Assembly (NCBI GenBank): GCA_000181795.3
Contig: CM012955.1
Coordinates: 10,442,101 to 10,506,100, forward strand
Direction: 5' to 3'
Length of the DNA: 64,000 bases
From: Trichinella spiralis
Taxonomy: Eukaryota > Nematoda > Enoplea > Trichinellida > Trichinellidae
In this document: one piece after another, positions 1 through 18,600 of the stretch
Numbering within the stretch: position 1 is the first letter of the stretch
How the letters are laid out: each line of letters begins with the position of its first letter
Position numbers and translations under genes: made by a program
The notes under the pieces: model-generated
Told to the model about the DNA's origin: nothing
Database searches by the model: none
Seen by the model: only the letters and a program-made list of their open reading frames with translations

Positions 1-1946
1 CAACTATATCAAACACAATCCAACCACCACACCAACGTAATAGCGATGAAAGCACAATCGACGCCAAACGAAGCACAGTAATGACGGCGACCTACACATT
101 TACAGTAATATAACATCAAGGTTACGCATACAGGAAATGAAAAACAAGAAAAATAATAAAAACGAGAACTCGTAATAATTATAAATGAATTATTAAACAG
201 CTAAAATATACTGGTACATTTTTCGCCAAAAATATTTTTTTAACATTTATGCTTTACCTGCAGGATAGTGTCATATGATACATAAATAAGTAGCTCAATA
301 AACTAAAACTAAGCATGTAAAAATTTATTCATTATTTTAATGATAAATTTACAAATTAAACTTAATTATTTACTGCTTTTTAAAATTAAAAAATATACCA
401 TGCTTTTCACATTACATACAAATGAAGTCGACTGATAATGTTCAATGTATGAATGTGAATGAAATATATATTTACAAATTATAATTAATAATTATTCCTA
501 TTACATTTCTATGCAGAAAGGTCAGAATTATGCGAAACAATAACCAACAAAAATTTATGTCTGTTTACTGTATTGTTCATTATTTCAGAAAATGAAAATT
601 AATTCTAAGTAAAATGGAACATGTAGATCATTAATTGCAGTGTACATTTCCCATTATAAATTCAGTAATTTTTTTCTGATAAATTAATGCAAAATTCAAC
701 TTCTACAGCTTTAACAAAAGGTGAATCCTAATTATCTGTAAATACAGTAATTAATTAATTTATAAATAAACCTTTTTCAAGTTGGTTTAATTTAAAAAGT
801 GCGGAATTGGATGTAGTTTTATTATTTTAAATCTCAAGTTTCTGTAACAGATGTCAAAATACATATTATTGGCTCATGAATTGGAAATCAGTTCTTATTT
901 AGCAAGGATGTTATAATTCATTTCTTATAAAGACTTTAAAAAATATTTTATATAAATTAATGTTTAAAAAAGTAAAATAAATGCAATTCTTTTCGCAAAG
1001 CTTTTAATTTTAATGCCTGCTACATATTATTTTGCTCGAGCTTGACAATCTGAACCGGCTACCGTGTCCGTGCTTGTGACGTGGAGAGTCGAGTGAGTCT
1101 GATTGAAGGCGAGAGTGAATCTTGGTTGCGGTAGTTTAGTCTTCCTCTGTATTTTCGGTGTTCTTTAGTGTGTTGTGAGTAATCTTGCACAGTAGTACCT
1201 GTTACTCAGCTTGCCTTTTCGTTCAATAACGTGTTTCTTCCTCTCTGTGGTCCTACTTTGTGTCACGTTCCGGAGCGAACGTGAGTCGGATTGCGGTCAG
1301 TCGATCATAATTGATTTGACCTACCGCCAAAGAAACTTACTGTCAATTAATTGTCAATTCGCAGGCGACAGCGGTTTTGTCGTTTTTGCAATATGTGCAA
1401 CCCCTAATAATGAAATAGATATGAACGAATAAACTTTGTTACTTGCTAATTTAAGCCTGACAATGTAATCTGCTTTGTTAAAATGATCACCTGAAACAGC
1501 ATTTTTGTAAAAATTTTTTTTAAATTAATTATAAATGAAATTATGACTGATTTTTATTAATAATTATTAAATATAACAAACTTATTTTTTAAGTATGAAT
1601 TTTGTTCTTATCTGCTGAGTAATTTTTTTGACATTTTGCATTGAACCTACATTTACTTTATAAATGGTTTTGTTTACTGTAATTTAATTTAGAACAGTTT
1701 CGCGCTGGGTTCAGTAGCAGCGAGTTGCATTTGTCAAATATTCAATAATTGAATTATTGTGTCTGTTATAAGATTTTTCTAATAGAAGACTGTCCAATCT
1801 GGTATCATTTTTTATTGTTAATCGGCACATTTGTGTACATTTTTAAATTTTATTCTACTTGATCTTTTCATTTTTTACGTGAATTTGTAGTTTGTTTTCG
1901 AACAAACTATTAACTACTAGCCAAACGGTTAATTTCATCAACGAAA
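1..1946. other. Upstream flank, no gene seen
   Basis: I find no convincing coding exon here. Most of it is AT-rich. Two less AT-rich patches stand out: bases 1-120, and about 1035-1300 just upstream of SPT16. The second patch contains TGACGTGG near 1077 and could be a promoter or an untranslated first exon reading rightwards. A 73-codon ORF at 1211-1432 lies in it but resembles nothing I know and has no clear splice partner. The first patch could be the 5' end of a gene lying to the left. Confidence 0.4.
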
Positions 1947-7494
<5,548 letters not shown>

Positions 7495-9215
7495 ACTGTT
7501 TGCATATTTGACTTTGCATATTTTGCCTTTCAGCGTTAATCTTTTCTGCATATTGCATTATATTTTTAAACATCTTACTTCAGTAGTCAAACATATTTTT
7601 CTTAATGTTAAATTATGTGAAATAAGCAACTGTTAAATTTTAATATTTAAAAACAAATTTTTATTTTGAAGTGAAGCTTCTGTACTTGTAACAACTGTCA
7701 GTGCATTTTCATTTTATAGGAGGAAGGAATTTGTCACATTAGTGCTAAATGAATGCATGCGAAGTTTCACAAATTATTTATTAATTTGGCATTTACATTA
7801 ATTGTTATTCAATCGAGCTTCAGTTCAGAGTTGACTTTATTAAATCAAGTTATGTTCAGTCTGGTGTTGTTAAGAAAAGAAAAACAGATTTTAATGCTTT
7901 TCAAGAACAATATCAAATTCGATTTCACATTTAAAAATCTTATTAAATGAAAAACAAATTTTAACTTTCTGTATCATGAGATACTACCAATCGTTAGTTC
8001 GTTTTATACATACGATTAAGTTAAAATTATCAGTTAAGCTTCTGATGGATTCTTGGAGTGGAATCCAGCCCAGGTTGCTTTTTATGTGCAGCACTTCGTC
8101 AATTTTTATTTTTATGATCTGAAGCTTTGTGACGTTTCTTTTGACACAATATATCGTGTTTGTATAAACCTACCAGTGTTTTGGTACTTTTTGTTTAGTC
8201 TATAGACCATCGTAAAGTTGAAATGTACGTTTTTGCATTCTCCGTGGTGAAATCTACCCCACCTCAGACAAGTGTAGAAACCCTTAACGATGTTGAATTT
8301 TTATCCCAAAAAAGGTGCGCTTTTTGCGGTAGGAAGAATAACCGAAAGGTCGGCACTTGTTTAGGCAAGTGTGGAACCTTGTGTTGCAATGATCACTTCT
8401 ACATCTTTTGTGAAAATTGCTGTCTGTCCTAACATGTCCAAATAAACGTAGATCGACAGATTTACAGCGTCAATTTTGTTGAATTTTTCGGCAAGTAAAG
8501 GCTTAAAATTTATTTCACATAATTATTTTTTAATGAAGATATATATAATTAATTTAATAATATTGAATTATAAAAAAACGTGAAATATCGATTTTATCTT
8601 CAGTACGTGTCCATATGTCAGTGTGAAAATCGAGAAGGTGGTCAGAAAAAGATGCGCGCCTGGGAGCCGAAAAAATGACTGGAAACTCCATTTTTGTTTC
8701 AAAAAATGTAAAATGGCGTACTGCACTGAAAACTATCATTTATTTGGGAAATACTACAAAAAATAGCCTGGCATGTGAAAAATATCAATGATCAATGATT
8801 TTTCAGTGCTAATTTGGTTGCATTTGGGTCACTGAAAGATTTAAAAATTATTAAAATTAATTATTTCTTGATTCAGGTGTACATGCGGTTTTGTGATGTA
8901 GGGTTCATTCTACAACAATCCAGAATCCATAAACGTACATGATGCTTGACTCAGTAGAGTTGATGAACGAGTTCAGCATCAGAACGACTGATGGAACAAA
9001 CCAGAAGAAATAAGCAGTTAAAAGAAAGAACATTTAATCATTATTTTAATTGATTGGGGTTATCCTTCTAACAGTTATTTATCATTTATTCTACTTCAGA
9101 AAAGGTAACAATGAAATTGAAGGTAAATCTTGCATGTCTTTAATTCTTACTGTTATGGAGTACTGTAGTTTGGTAATTTCACGTTTCTGTCGAGTATTGT
9201 TTCTTTAAAGCAGCC
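7495..9215. other. SPT16-YJU2 spacer
   Basis: The 1.7 kb spacer between two genes on the same strand is mostly AT-rich with no host exon. The one recognisable piece is the piggyBac transposase tail at 8223-8432, listed separately. The stretch 8580-8740 is less AT-rich than its surroundings and may be more of the same element, but I see no terminal repeats that would define its ends. Confidence 0.5.
8223..8432 (+). pseudogene. piggyBac transposase C-terminal fragment
   Basis: A 69-codon ORF whose last 40 residues carry the cysteine/histidine finger that ends piggyBac transposases. The spacing is C-x2-C-x10-C-x3-C-x3-C-C-x2-H-x4-C-x2-C, followed at once by the stop. The Trichoplusia ni transposase, as I remember it, ends the same way: CTYC, a basic linker, two more cysteines, C-R-E-H, then CQSC and the stop. 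This finger binds the transposon's terminal DNA. The DDD catalytic core is not visible upstream in any frame I read, so this is a truncated relic of a DNA transposon, not a working transposase. An AATAAA lies at 8441-8446, just after the stop. A host gene that captured the finger is possible but unsupported. Confidence 0.6.
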
Positions 9216-10476
9216 ATGACTGGAACGGAGAGAAAAGCACTGAATGTAAATGCTTTATATGTTTTAATTTACTATTATTTATTACAAGGCTCCTTTTTTA
9301 GAAATACTATCCACCTGATTTTGATCCTCGAAAACTTCCTAAAGTCTCCATTCCTAGAAATCGGCAGTATGTCATCCGCGTCATGGCTCCTTTTAACATG
9401 AAGTATTTAATTACGCTTTACATCTTATATAGATAATTTTTATTTAATATCTGATAATATAGGAGTTGCTTTTTAAACTGGAAATGTTTTTATTATTAGT
9501 TTCTTATCAAGTTTATTTTTAATAAAGGTGTTTTATTTTTAGATGTAACACATGTGGCGAATACATTTATAAAGGAAAAAAATTTAACGCACGTCGCGAG
9601 ACAGTAGAGGATGAAGATTATATTGGACTGTCAATTTTTAGATTTTACATTCGTTGTCCTCAATGTTTGGCTGAAATTACGTTTAAGGTCATTAGTTTTC
9701 ATTGTTGCTAAAGTATGTTTATGCAAAATTGAATATTAATTTTTTAGACAGACTTAAAAAACTGCGATTATGCAGAAGAGCATGGAGCTACTAGACTTTT
9801 TGAAGCAGAAAAAATGTTAATAAATCAACTTTCAGTAATGGAGGAGGAAGCGGAAAAAGAGAAAGGCAATGCAATGTTAATGTTAGAGAAACGTACAAAA
9901 ATGAGTCGCTTTGAAATGGAAGCACTAGAGAGATTGGAGGATTTGAAAGAATTAAATAAAAGGCAAGCAACGGTAGATTACGATGCACTCATTGAACAAG
10001 CTAAGGAAGAAGAACTCGCGGAAATTTTGCATCAAAAAGAAGAAGAGGATAGATATGTTCAGTACGTATTTTATTATTTTAGGTAAACAAACAGAAATTA
10101 ATTTTTTACTTATTGTAGGTCCGTTTTTGAAAATACCATTGATAAATCTGGCCCATCATCTAGTTCTTTACTGATAAAACGGTTGCCAGACTTAAGCGAT
10201 GAGGAAACAGACAAAAAACTGGAGACTTCTACTTTTGTTGTATGCAACTGATTACTCCATGATATGTATTTTAATAAAGTGCTTTAGGTTGAGAAAAAGC
10301 CAAGAATTTCAAAGCAGAAATTATTTTTACGTGGCGTTGTGAAGAAAAAAGATACATCAGTAGTAGAAAAGAAGAAAACTTTTTCTCAGTTGGGCAACGA
10401 TTCTACAGCGCCTGACACTGGAAGTTTAGGCTTATTGGGAACCTATGGAGGAGGCAGTTCAGACGAATCTTCTTAG
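9216..10476 (+). CDS. YJU2: Splicing factor YJU2 (CCDC94)
   Basis: Spliceosome step-I factor that joins with the Prp19-associated complex and helps the branching reaction in the nucleus. Six exons, 299 aa: 9216-9245, 9302-9402, 9543-9687, 9748-10061, 10119-10239, 10288-10476. The N-terminus has KYYPPDFDP and the zinc-binding region [17 protein letters not shown] followed by FYIRCPQC, so both C-x2-C pairs are intact. Next comes [11 protein letters not shown], then a long charged coiled coil (LENRTK-like, here [20 protein letters not shown]). The C-terminus is low-complexity and ends [17 protein letters not shown], like the SLSQLGAY end of the human protein. The length is close to human (about 320). 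A polyadenylation signal candidate AATAAA lies at 10529. Identity is clear from the N-terminal 130 residues. Confidence 0.97.
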
Positions 10477-10988
10477 GTGATATTGCTAATAATTATTATC
10501 TATGCTTTATATTGCTGTTTTTTCTTTCAAATAAACTATGATATTTGAAAAAGTGTTTTTATTTTACAGTATGTAAACTGATACTGAAGTATGTTTGGTG
10601 AAATGCCAGTAAAAATATTTCTGATTTCTTTAATCATTGGCGCAGTTTAGAAGATGCATGTATGCACTGTTTGCAAAATATTTATTTGATTGCAAATATT
10701 TGAAATTAAGTTAGTTTTTTAAAAATATGTTTTAGATCATTTTATGCATGTTGTGGTTTCTTTAGGTAACATGTTTCTTCTTGTGCGATAAAGTAATGTA
10801 AATGTAGTTGATGAAAAATGCTAATTAAGACTGGCCGGGAGCCAAATGAAAATAGTTATGCTTAGCCTGCAGTTATTGGATTTAGCTATCTAGGTCATCA
10901 GTTGGTTATCACGAACCGACGAAGATTATTATGATCAATACTAAATTCCTTTGTTCTTGTTCATTTTGGAATTAAGTCGCTGTTAAGC
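10477..10988. other. YJU2-stathmin spacer
   Basis: 512 bp of AT-rich sequence between two plus-strand genes. It should hold the YJU2 3' end (AATAAA at 10529) and the stathmin promoter. I see no exon, RNA gene or repeat. Confidence 0.5.
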
Positions 10989-12277
10989 ATGAACCCGGAA
11001 TCTGAAAGCAGTTTGGTCATGAATACTTCGTCATCGGGAAATTTGTCTTTTGAATTAATATTACGTCCACCGACAAAACATGCGCCTGCTAATCTCAGTT
11101 CCCCTTGTAATCTGAAAACCACATTGCAAGAAATCGAAGGAAAGTTGAAAGCCGCTGAGGAAAGGCGATTGGTAAGTTAAAAGCAATATTAAAATGTGAT
11201 TATGCAATTTAATTTATTATTTCGTTTGTTATGAATTACAGCGCAGCATTCATTATTTTTCAGTCTTTTAACGGTAACGTTGGTAATTCTTTGGCTTGGT
11301 TGACTTTTATTTTGAACTGTTCGCTATGATTATATCATTGCTTCTATAGGAACGACTGGGTGATCAAGATCAAGACATTTATTGTTATTTTTTCAATTTA
11401 CACACTGCAATCATTTTAATTATTTCATTTTGAAACAAATCAATTGTTGAAGCAACCACATTAATTTTTCTTTTACACTTTTTGTGGCTTGTTGTGTTGA
11501 TTAATTGTGATGATCAAGAGTAGAAGAGAGTGACTTATTTAAATAATTTGTCAACTTGTAAATGAAACATAATTTAAGTGATGAAATGAATTTTTTTTTA
11601 TTTTTACTTTTAGCCGATCAATGCAGTTTTTATATTCTTGTAGAATGTGGAAGCAGAAAAAGTTGAAAAGGCGAAAATAGAAGAGCGTTTGTTGGAAGCG
11701 GCTGAACGTCGAAAAGCACTTTTGCAGAAATTTCAAGAGGAAACGGAAAAAGAGATCCAAAATCGTGCTAAAGTGACTTCTTTGAACCGAGAAAAATTGT
11801 TCGAAGAACGAATAGAAAAAATTAAAGATCATGTAAATATATTTGATTTATTATATTTTTTGTAACCTGCACTAGTGTAAACTGTATCCCATTAGGAGAA
11901 GCATGTTGAGGAGGTGCGTCGATCCCGTGGTAAACTTTCTCCGAATACGAAAAGTGAAATGGAAGCAGATTTGGCTTATGTTAAATCTCTTGAAAAAATG
12001 ACCATTGCTGAATTGGAAGAAAAGCTCACCGAAAAGGTAACAAATCTTTTGTTATTATTTATGATTTATGGAAATCATCATTTGTAATTGCTGTGATGAA
12101 CTTTTTTTTCTCATGATTTAATTTGTTGTTTAGGACAAACTCATTGATGAAATTCAAACTGCTATGAAAGGTGAAATAGAATCTGGCCAGTTTGACGCAA
12201 CCTTCAGATTAGCCGAAGCTAAGGCATATCGACGCATTATTTCAGGAATAATCAAGGAAAAGTCGAAATTATCTTAA
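10989..12277 (+). CDS. Stathmin family protein, C-terminally extended
   Basis: Stathmins bind two tubulin heterodimers along a long helix and promote microtubule disassembly; phosphorylation releases tubulin. Four exons, 218 aa: 10989-11171, 11644-11832, 11896-12036, 12134-12277. The N-terminal capping element LSFELILRPP matches the human GQAFELILSP. A helix follows (LQEIEGKLKAAEERR, EAAERRKALLQKF, EKHVEEVRRSRG) that corresponds to the tubulin-binding repeats. Human stathmin-1 stops about here (149 aa). This protein continues for about 80 more helical residues, ending near IISGIIKEKSKLS. There is no N-terminal membrane/palmitoylation domain as in SCG10. The Ser25-type SP site is replaced (ILRPP), while an SP near Ser38 remains (LSSPCN). 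Identity as a stathmin is firm; the role of the tail is unknown. Confidence 0.93.
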
Positions 12278-15200
12278 ACAATTGAGCATTTTTCTGATTT
12301 TTCAATTTCAATTTGTTTAATTGATTAGTTTATTGATTTTTTTTGTATATTGTAATGCTTTTATAAATGGAAACCTTTTTGTGAATGCGTTAAGCCTTTT
12401 ATTGGGATTATTCTGATATTTTTCATTTTCTTAATTCTACAACTTTCAGTATATATTCTTTTATCTTTCAACGTTTCAATTAATAAATTTTCCAAATGAT
12501 GCTCTTCGTATATATTATTAAAATAATAAAATAGAATGGAAAGTGTAATTTTTCTTTTTCAGTTGGATTGTTTTTCCGTCTGAAAGCACGCTGAACTGAT
12601 TACTTCAAATAGATAGCATTTGAAAAGCAAATCATTTGAATTTTCAAACATTTGTTTCCACTATAATCATCATCAATGAAAGTCGAATAATAATCGAAAA
12701 GCGTGTAAACAGCCGACTGGATGAACAAGTTGGCAAATATTTGTTATTGCTTCTTCAGGTATGGATTACGGTGATTTTACGATGGACCTTTCAAATTGTG
12801 CAGTTGTTCGGTTCAGTTTGTCACGTGCTTTGCATCACTTTTGAACTGCAGATAACCATCATTAAGGTACGTGTTCAAAGGCTGGAAATGATGAATGGCA
12901 ACGATGCAAATTATTATCAGCAATGATGGGTTGTTTTTCTATAATAAAATGTCGTTCATAATGCATTTTAAAATGAATTAATTATTGCTGATTGTTTGTT
13001 TATTTTCAATTATTATATCTGAAATGGGAAAAGGTGCATGTGAAAGTTTTTCTGCAAAAACTGAGGAAGTGAGCTGAAATCTGGTTCAAAAACGTTCTTC
13101 ATTTGTGGAACTTGGGAAATATCATCCGCGTTTGCTTTTCAATTGCAACACTAGTTTGCTTTAAATGTAAAATTTGAATCTCGCTGGCACCAATAAAACT
13201 AGATTTTTTCATATTTCTGGTTATTATTTACTTCCGTATTTTGAAAGGACGCTTTCAAAATGTACACACTTCTGCTTTCAATTTACATAATTTCAATTTC
13301 TAATTTCTAAAAATTATGAACGCTGATTTTTTCTCTATTAAAGCGGCATTTCTAGTACTTGTTAGCTTTCGCCAGTTATTTTAATTTAAGCGCGTGTAAT
13401 TTGATTTTAAACATTTTCGTATTCATTCCTCGAAATTGCAGTTTTCAGAAACTTTCTCTCATCTTATCTCAGCTGTTTCATTATTTAGTAGATGCTCAAG
13501 TATCACTGGAAATCTGCTTTTATTAAATCGAACAGTAAGTAATATCTAAAAGAAAAAAATCCTTTTACTATACAGTTAATTACGATCATTTTGTTAATGT
13601 CGTCATTATCATTAATTATGATGTACGGTATTATGATGTCAGTGCGATAACTTAGTAATTTATCTGATTCATATATTTCTACTTTTCCATATCACTTTTA
13701 ACAACTGCGTCAATGCGTAAGGAAAAACAACGTGCAAATAGTTTTCGAGAAATAAAAAGTTATTACTATTTTAAATGTTATTGTTCATCTAACACAATAC
13801 ATAATCGTTTTATTTGTACATAAATCTCGTATATTTGTTGTTTTTATTTGAAACTTTTTACAGTTTTTCATTTTTAATTGAACATTTCAATGAGCATTAC
13901 AATTAAATTAAACTTATAAAAGGATACTGTATGTTGATTTCAATCATGTACAATAGTTTTACTGTAAAGTATAAAAACAAAATAAATATTGAACAAATTT
14001 TGTAATAAACTTCTTAATGTACTTCATAATAGCCTTGAAAAATAAGTTCGTTTCAGTAAGTTGTGGTGTTTATTTTATTGATTTATTGTTTATTTAAACG
14101 GAATGTGTATCTGATGATTTTTTCATTGTACACTTGTTTCATTCAGTATTCGCAGATCGTATAAATATTATATTTGAATTCGAAATTTGTTTATTTAGAA
14201 TAAAAATATATGTGTTAGAGAAATGTTTTGTGTTTTCCACTGTCCTGGTTGTTATCAGCTATCAAAAACTGTTACAATCTAATTTGTTTAGGAAGGCGGT
14301 TATCTTGTTTATGACCCTGAAGAGTGACGTTTTACATATTTTTTAATACCATTGGTTCGGTTTAATTTCTTATTTCTGAAATATGATTTCGTCTGTTTTC
14401 ATGTTGCGTTGTCGAAATTTAAAGTATTACATTTGTTTTTCTTAATTTCAATTTTTAATTATGAAAATCACTTTTGTTGATAATGATTTTCTTTGCAATT
14501 AAATGCTGTTAAATGATAATCGATCAACTAATGTTACTGCATATATATATATATATATATATATATTGCTATAGATTATTGTATTTTCACTCTGTGCGCA
14601 GTGTTTTTATTCGTAATAGGCGGCGTAAATAGACGAACGAAGAAGCCTTAAATTGATAATTACTTGTTAATTAAATGCAAGCCCTGGTGGATTCCATCTG
14701 GCACTGGAAATTATGAATGCTTTTTATTTAGTGTATTTTACTTAAATTACTTGCCACAAATTATAAACACTGGTATCATGCTTAATCCAGTTCTGACACA
14801 TCGTTTAAGCTTTGTGTGGAATCATTGTCTTTGCAATAATACTTTGCTTGAATATTAGAGTTTTGTTCACTTCACGTTGTGAATTTAGTGATATTTTCCT
14901 ATCATTATTTGCATTCTCTATATTTTGGGGATTTTCTAACGCTGCATTTCATTTTATCATACCAGGTGAAGAATATTGATTTATGATGACAATCATCTTA
15001 ATTAGTTATGAATGAATGTGTGCTATGTTGTCATTCTTCAGTTTCTGCATTTTGCCTGTTATGCGACTGCTTTTTCTGAATATGAAATTGAATTTCTTGC
15101 AATGTTTTTACTTTTTTTCCTAGTTAGATACTCCGCTTGATCTTATTTATGATATCTTCAGTGAAAACATTCCACAGTATTGAAATTTCGTTCGATACCA

Positions 15201-15616
15201 CATCAGCCTTACTACTGCTGCATAACAATACTATGGCGAATTTGTTATTTTTCCAAAGTCTGTCTTTTATAAATTAAATTTTCATATTTAATTCTCTGTT
15301 TTCGTTTCTGATTTAAATTTTGTTGAAACATTTTTTTGAGATTGTATTTGAATTCGTTTCAATCGCGCTGTGATATTAATATAATTAATCACTTCCACGT
15401 TATTGTACAACTTTGCCTGTTAGTTTAAAAAGTATTTTTGAATTTTTATTTGAAATAAGTTTAATAAATGTCCAGCACAAATTTTGCGTATGAAGAAATT
15501 CTTGAATTAGAAATGTTGTTTTTGAAATGTTTTTATTCATTTCAGTATCCATATTGTCGGTGTGCTCAGTGTGTGAAGGTGATTGCTCAGACTGAAATTT
15601 CGCCAACTTCATAAAT
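12278..15616. other. Long spacer without recognised gene
   Basis: 3.3 kb of AT-rich DNA between stathmin and the SLC26 gene. ORFs at 12636-12926, 14134-14346 and 14664-14858 have unremarkable composition, match no family I know, and lack convincing splice partners. An (AT)n microsatellite lies at 14541-14566. The stretch should contain the stathmin 3' UTR and the SLC26 promoter. Confidence 0.45.
14541..14566. repeat. (AT)13 microsatellite
   Basis: An uninterrupted AT dinucleotide run in the stathmin-SLC26 spacer. Confidence 0.95.
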
Positions 15617-18600
15617 ATGGAAATGGAAATGCAGAATTCATCGGTTTTTTCTGTAGAAAAATCGCAACACCAAGTGGTCATTCATCGTAAAGTGTATAAC
15701 CTTGTAAGTGGTTTGAAAATATTTTCATTTCTCCTATTTGCTTCTGCTAAATTCAGAACATATATTTCGATCAGGTCAATTCGAAATTATTTATATTACT
15801 TGTTCAAGCGTTTTTGTAAAACTATGTTCAATGCAATATTAATTCTATTTATTGCATAACTTGATCAAACGTCAACAATTTCATCTTTTAATACACTTTT
15901 TTTTACATTTTAAAAATTAAAAATTGTATAAAATTTGTTTGCAGGAAGAGTTTGATGAAGAATTTGACAAACGATACGTTGATCTGACATTGATTGGGAG
16001 AGCAAAGAAAACACTGTTGAACATTTGGAATGAAGGGTTTTCTTTCTTTCAAAGATTGCTTTCCGCCAGATTTCCTTGCATTAAATGGCTACTTCAGTAT
16101 AATGTTAAGAAAGATTTACCTACTGATGTATTATCTGGCATAACGGTGGGAGTTTTCAACATTCCTCAGGGTGAGATTGCATGTAGTATTTGAACTGTTG
16201 AACTATTCACTTTTTCAATTATGTAGATCACTTGACTTGTAACCATGGAAAGTCTTTTTGTAAACATTAACTAGCTACGAAACCGAAAGTATAAATTCAA
16301 CATTTGCTTTCTACAGTTGCAGAAATTCTACAGTATTCAATCGTATTAATTAATTTCAAGTTTATCAATACTACTTTTACATTTTCTTTTGCAATTTTAT
16401 TTCAGTTTTTGAGGTTAATAATATTTATGAACAAAGAAATGGATGTGCTATTGTTATTTTAATTATTTCACAGGTATGGCATATGGAATGTTGGCTGGAA
16501 CTTCTGCTGCAAATGGATTGTACACTTCATTTTATCCACCGTTGATTTATTCCATTTTTGGTTCATCGAATCAAATTTCTATCGGTATTTTAGTCGTTAT
16601 TATTGCTGGGTGATTGAATTTTTCATTTTTATTTTAACTTTTTCAGGTACATTTTCTGTTATAAGTTTGATGACTGCTGGTGTGATAGCAAAGTTCAGTC
16701 ACTTTACTTGTAAGGATTTCGGTAGCTATTTTTCACACAATGCCACTGTTAGTACGCCTGAAAATTGGTTTTGTGGATCAAGTTCTTCACGTTGCACTCC
16801 TGATGTGAATGAAGTTACGGAAATTGCCATGTCCTTGGCATTCTTAGTTGGTGTCTTTCAGGTGTACACGTAGAAGCTGATTTTTGTTTGATTTCAGTAA
16901 TACAAATAAGTTAATTATTTTTCCTAGATTTTACTTGGATTGATGAATATGGGGTTTTTATCAGTTTACCTCTCTGATCAATTAGTCGAAGGCTTGACAA
17001 CAGGTTCTGCTGTTCTAGTATTTACAAGTCAAATTCGTCATGTATTTGGCATAAAAGGCTTACCAGACACAGGAAATCCATTAGATATAATAAAAGTAAA
17101 AAATGTGTTTAAATTCAAAATTGATTCATTTTAATTATTCATCATTTTAGTTCTACGGGTGCTTTTTTATCAAGATTGACTATTTTAATTGGTTAGCTTT
17201 GGTCATATCAGCGATTTGCATTTTATCGATAATTGTTGTCAAACAATTTTTGGATCCTCCTTTTAAAAGATATTTCAAATTTTCTCTTCCGTTTGAATTG
17301 TTTTTGGTAACTTTCTTGATTGTTTTTTTTGGAAATTTATTCTTGAACAATTTTCTTCTGTCAAGGTAATTGCAACCACTGCGATATCTTATGGCCTAAA
17401 TCTGAACGAAGCTTATTCTATCGATATTGTTGGCAAAGTTCCAAAAGGGTAAGAAAAAGACTGATTTTACAAGAACAACGCTTCATAACTTTGCCAATTG
17501 CTGTAGACTAGTATATCCCAGATTGCCGAGATGGGATTTGTTTCCTGAATTGGCGTCTGATGCCATTGCTATTAGCGTTGTTATTTATTCAATATGCATT
17601 TCGTTGGCAAAATTGTTTGCGAAAAAGCACGAATACAGATTAAATGCAAATCAAGTATAATTTTTTTAACAATTTTGAATTATTCATGTGTGTATGTTTT
17701 TTTAATTTTATTTTTAATTGTTGAAATCAAGGAATGGTTCGCCCTTGGAATGGTCCACTTGGGATCTTCGTTTTTCACTTGCCAATGCTCCTGCGCTTCA
17801 CTTAGTCGAAGTCTGTTGCAAGATGCTCAAGGAGGAAAAACGCAGGCAAAATTATTTTCAAATTTTTCATGAAATGTAATTTTTAAAAAAGGAATTTTCC
17901 CCTTCAATTTCAGCTCGCCGGTGTCTTCGCCGCCGCCGTGGTTATGATCGTGCTTTTATTTCTTGCTGGTCTTCTGACTCACTTGCCAAAAGTAAGCAAC
18001 GAATTGTGCTTATTTATTTGTTTCATATTAAAATATTTAAATCCATTATTATTCACGAAATGTTTATTTCAGTGTGTTCTCGCTTCTGTCATAATTGTTG
18101 CTCTTAAAGGGATGTTTTTCCAAATGCGAAGTTTGCCAAAGCTTTGGCGTTGTTCCAAGCCAGACTTTGTGAGTTTGCATTTCTATTATTTAAATTTTAT
18201 TTTGAGATTAAAAATTTTACTTATTTTATTTAGTTATTAATTTATTTATTATCATTATGTTTTGAATTTATAGTTAATTTGGGTTGTCAGCTTCTGTTCC
18301 GTTGTACTTTTGGACATTACTTATGGTTTGTTGGTTAGTGTAGCATTTGCTTTGTTGACAATTGTTTTCAAATCGCAGTGGTAATTTTTTTTCTCATTTT
18401 GTTAATTGTTGAGAAAATTTTTAATTTTTCAAAATTTCAATTATTAAGGCCCGATAGCATTTGTCTTGGTCGAATTCCTAAAACTGAATTATATCGCGGT
18501 CTCAATGCTTATGCAAAGGTGATTTATTTGTTCTGAGCATTTTAAATTTATGTGTGTACGTATGCTTGTTGTTGATGGCAATTTTGCAGGCTGAAGAAAT

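Noticed and set aside
1211-1432. 73-codon ORF starting MPFRS with a hydrophobic stretch
   Set aside because: No family match and no splice partner. It lies in the probable SPT16 promoter/UTR, and the hydrophobic start is a common by-product of T-rich DNA.
7750-7950. 65-codon ORF with signal-peptide-like start
   Set aside because: AT-rich 3' flank of SPT16; the tail is Lys/Phe-rich chance sequence with no conservation I can point to.
12636-12926. 96-codon ORF with hydrophobic segments after stathmin
   Set aside because: Low-complexity T-rich sequence, no recognised domain, no donor or acceptor connecting it to stathmin.
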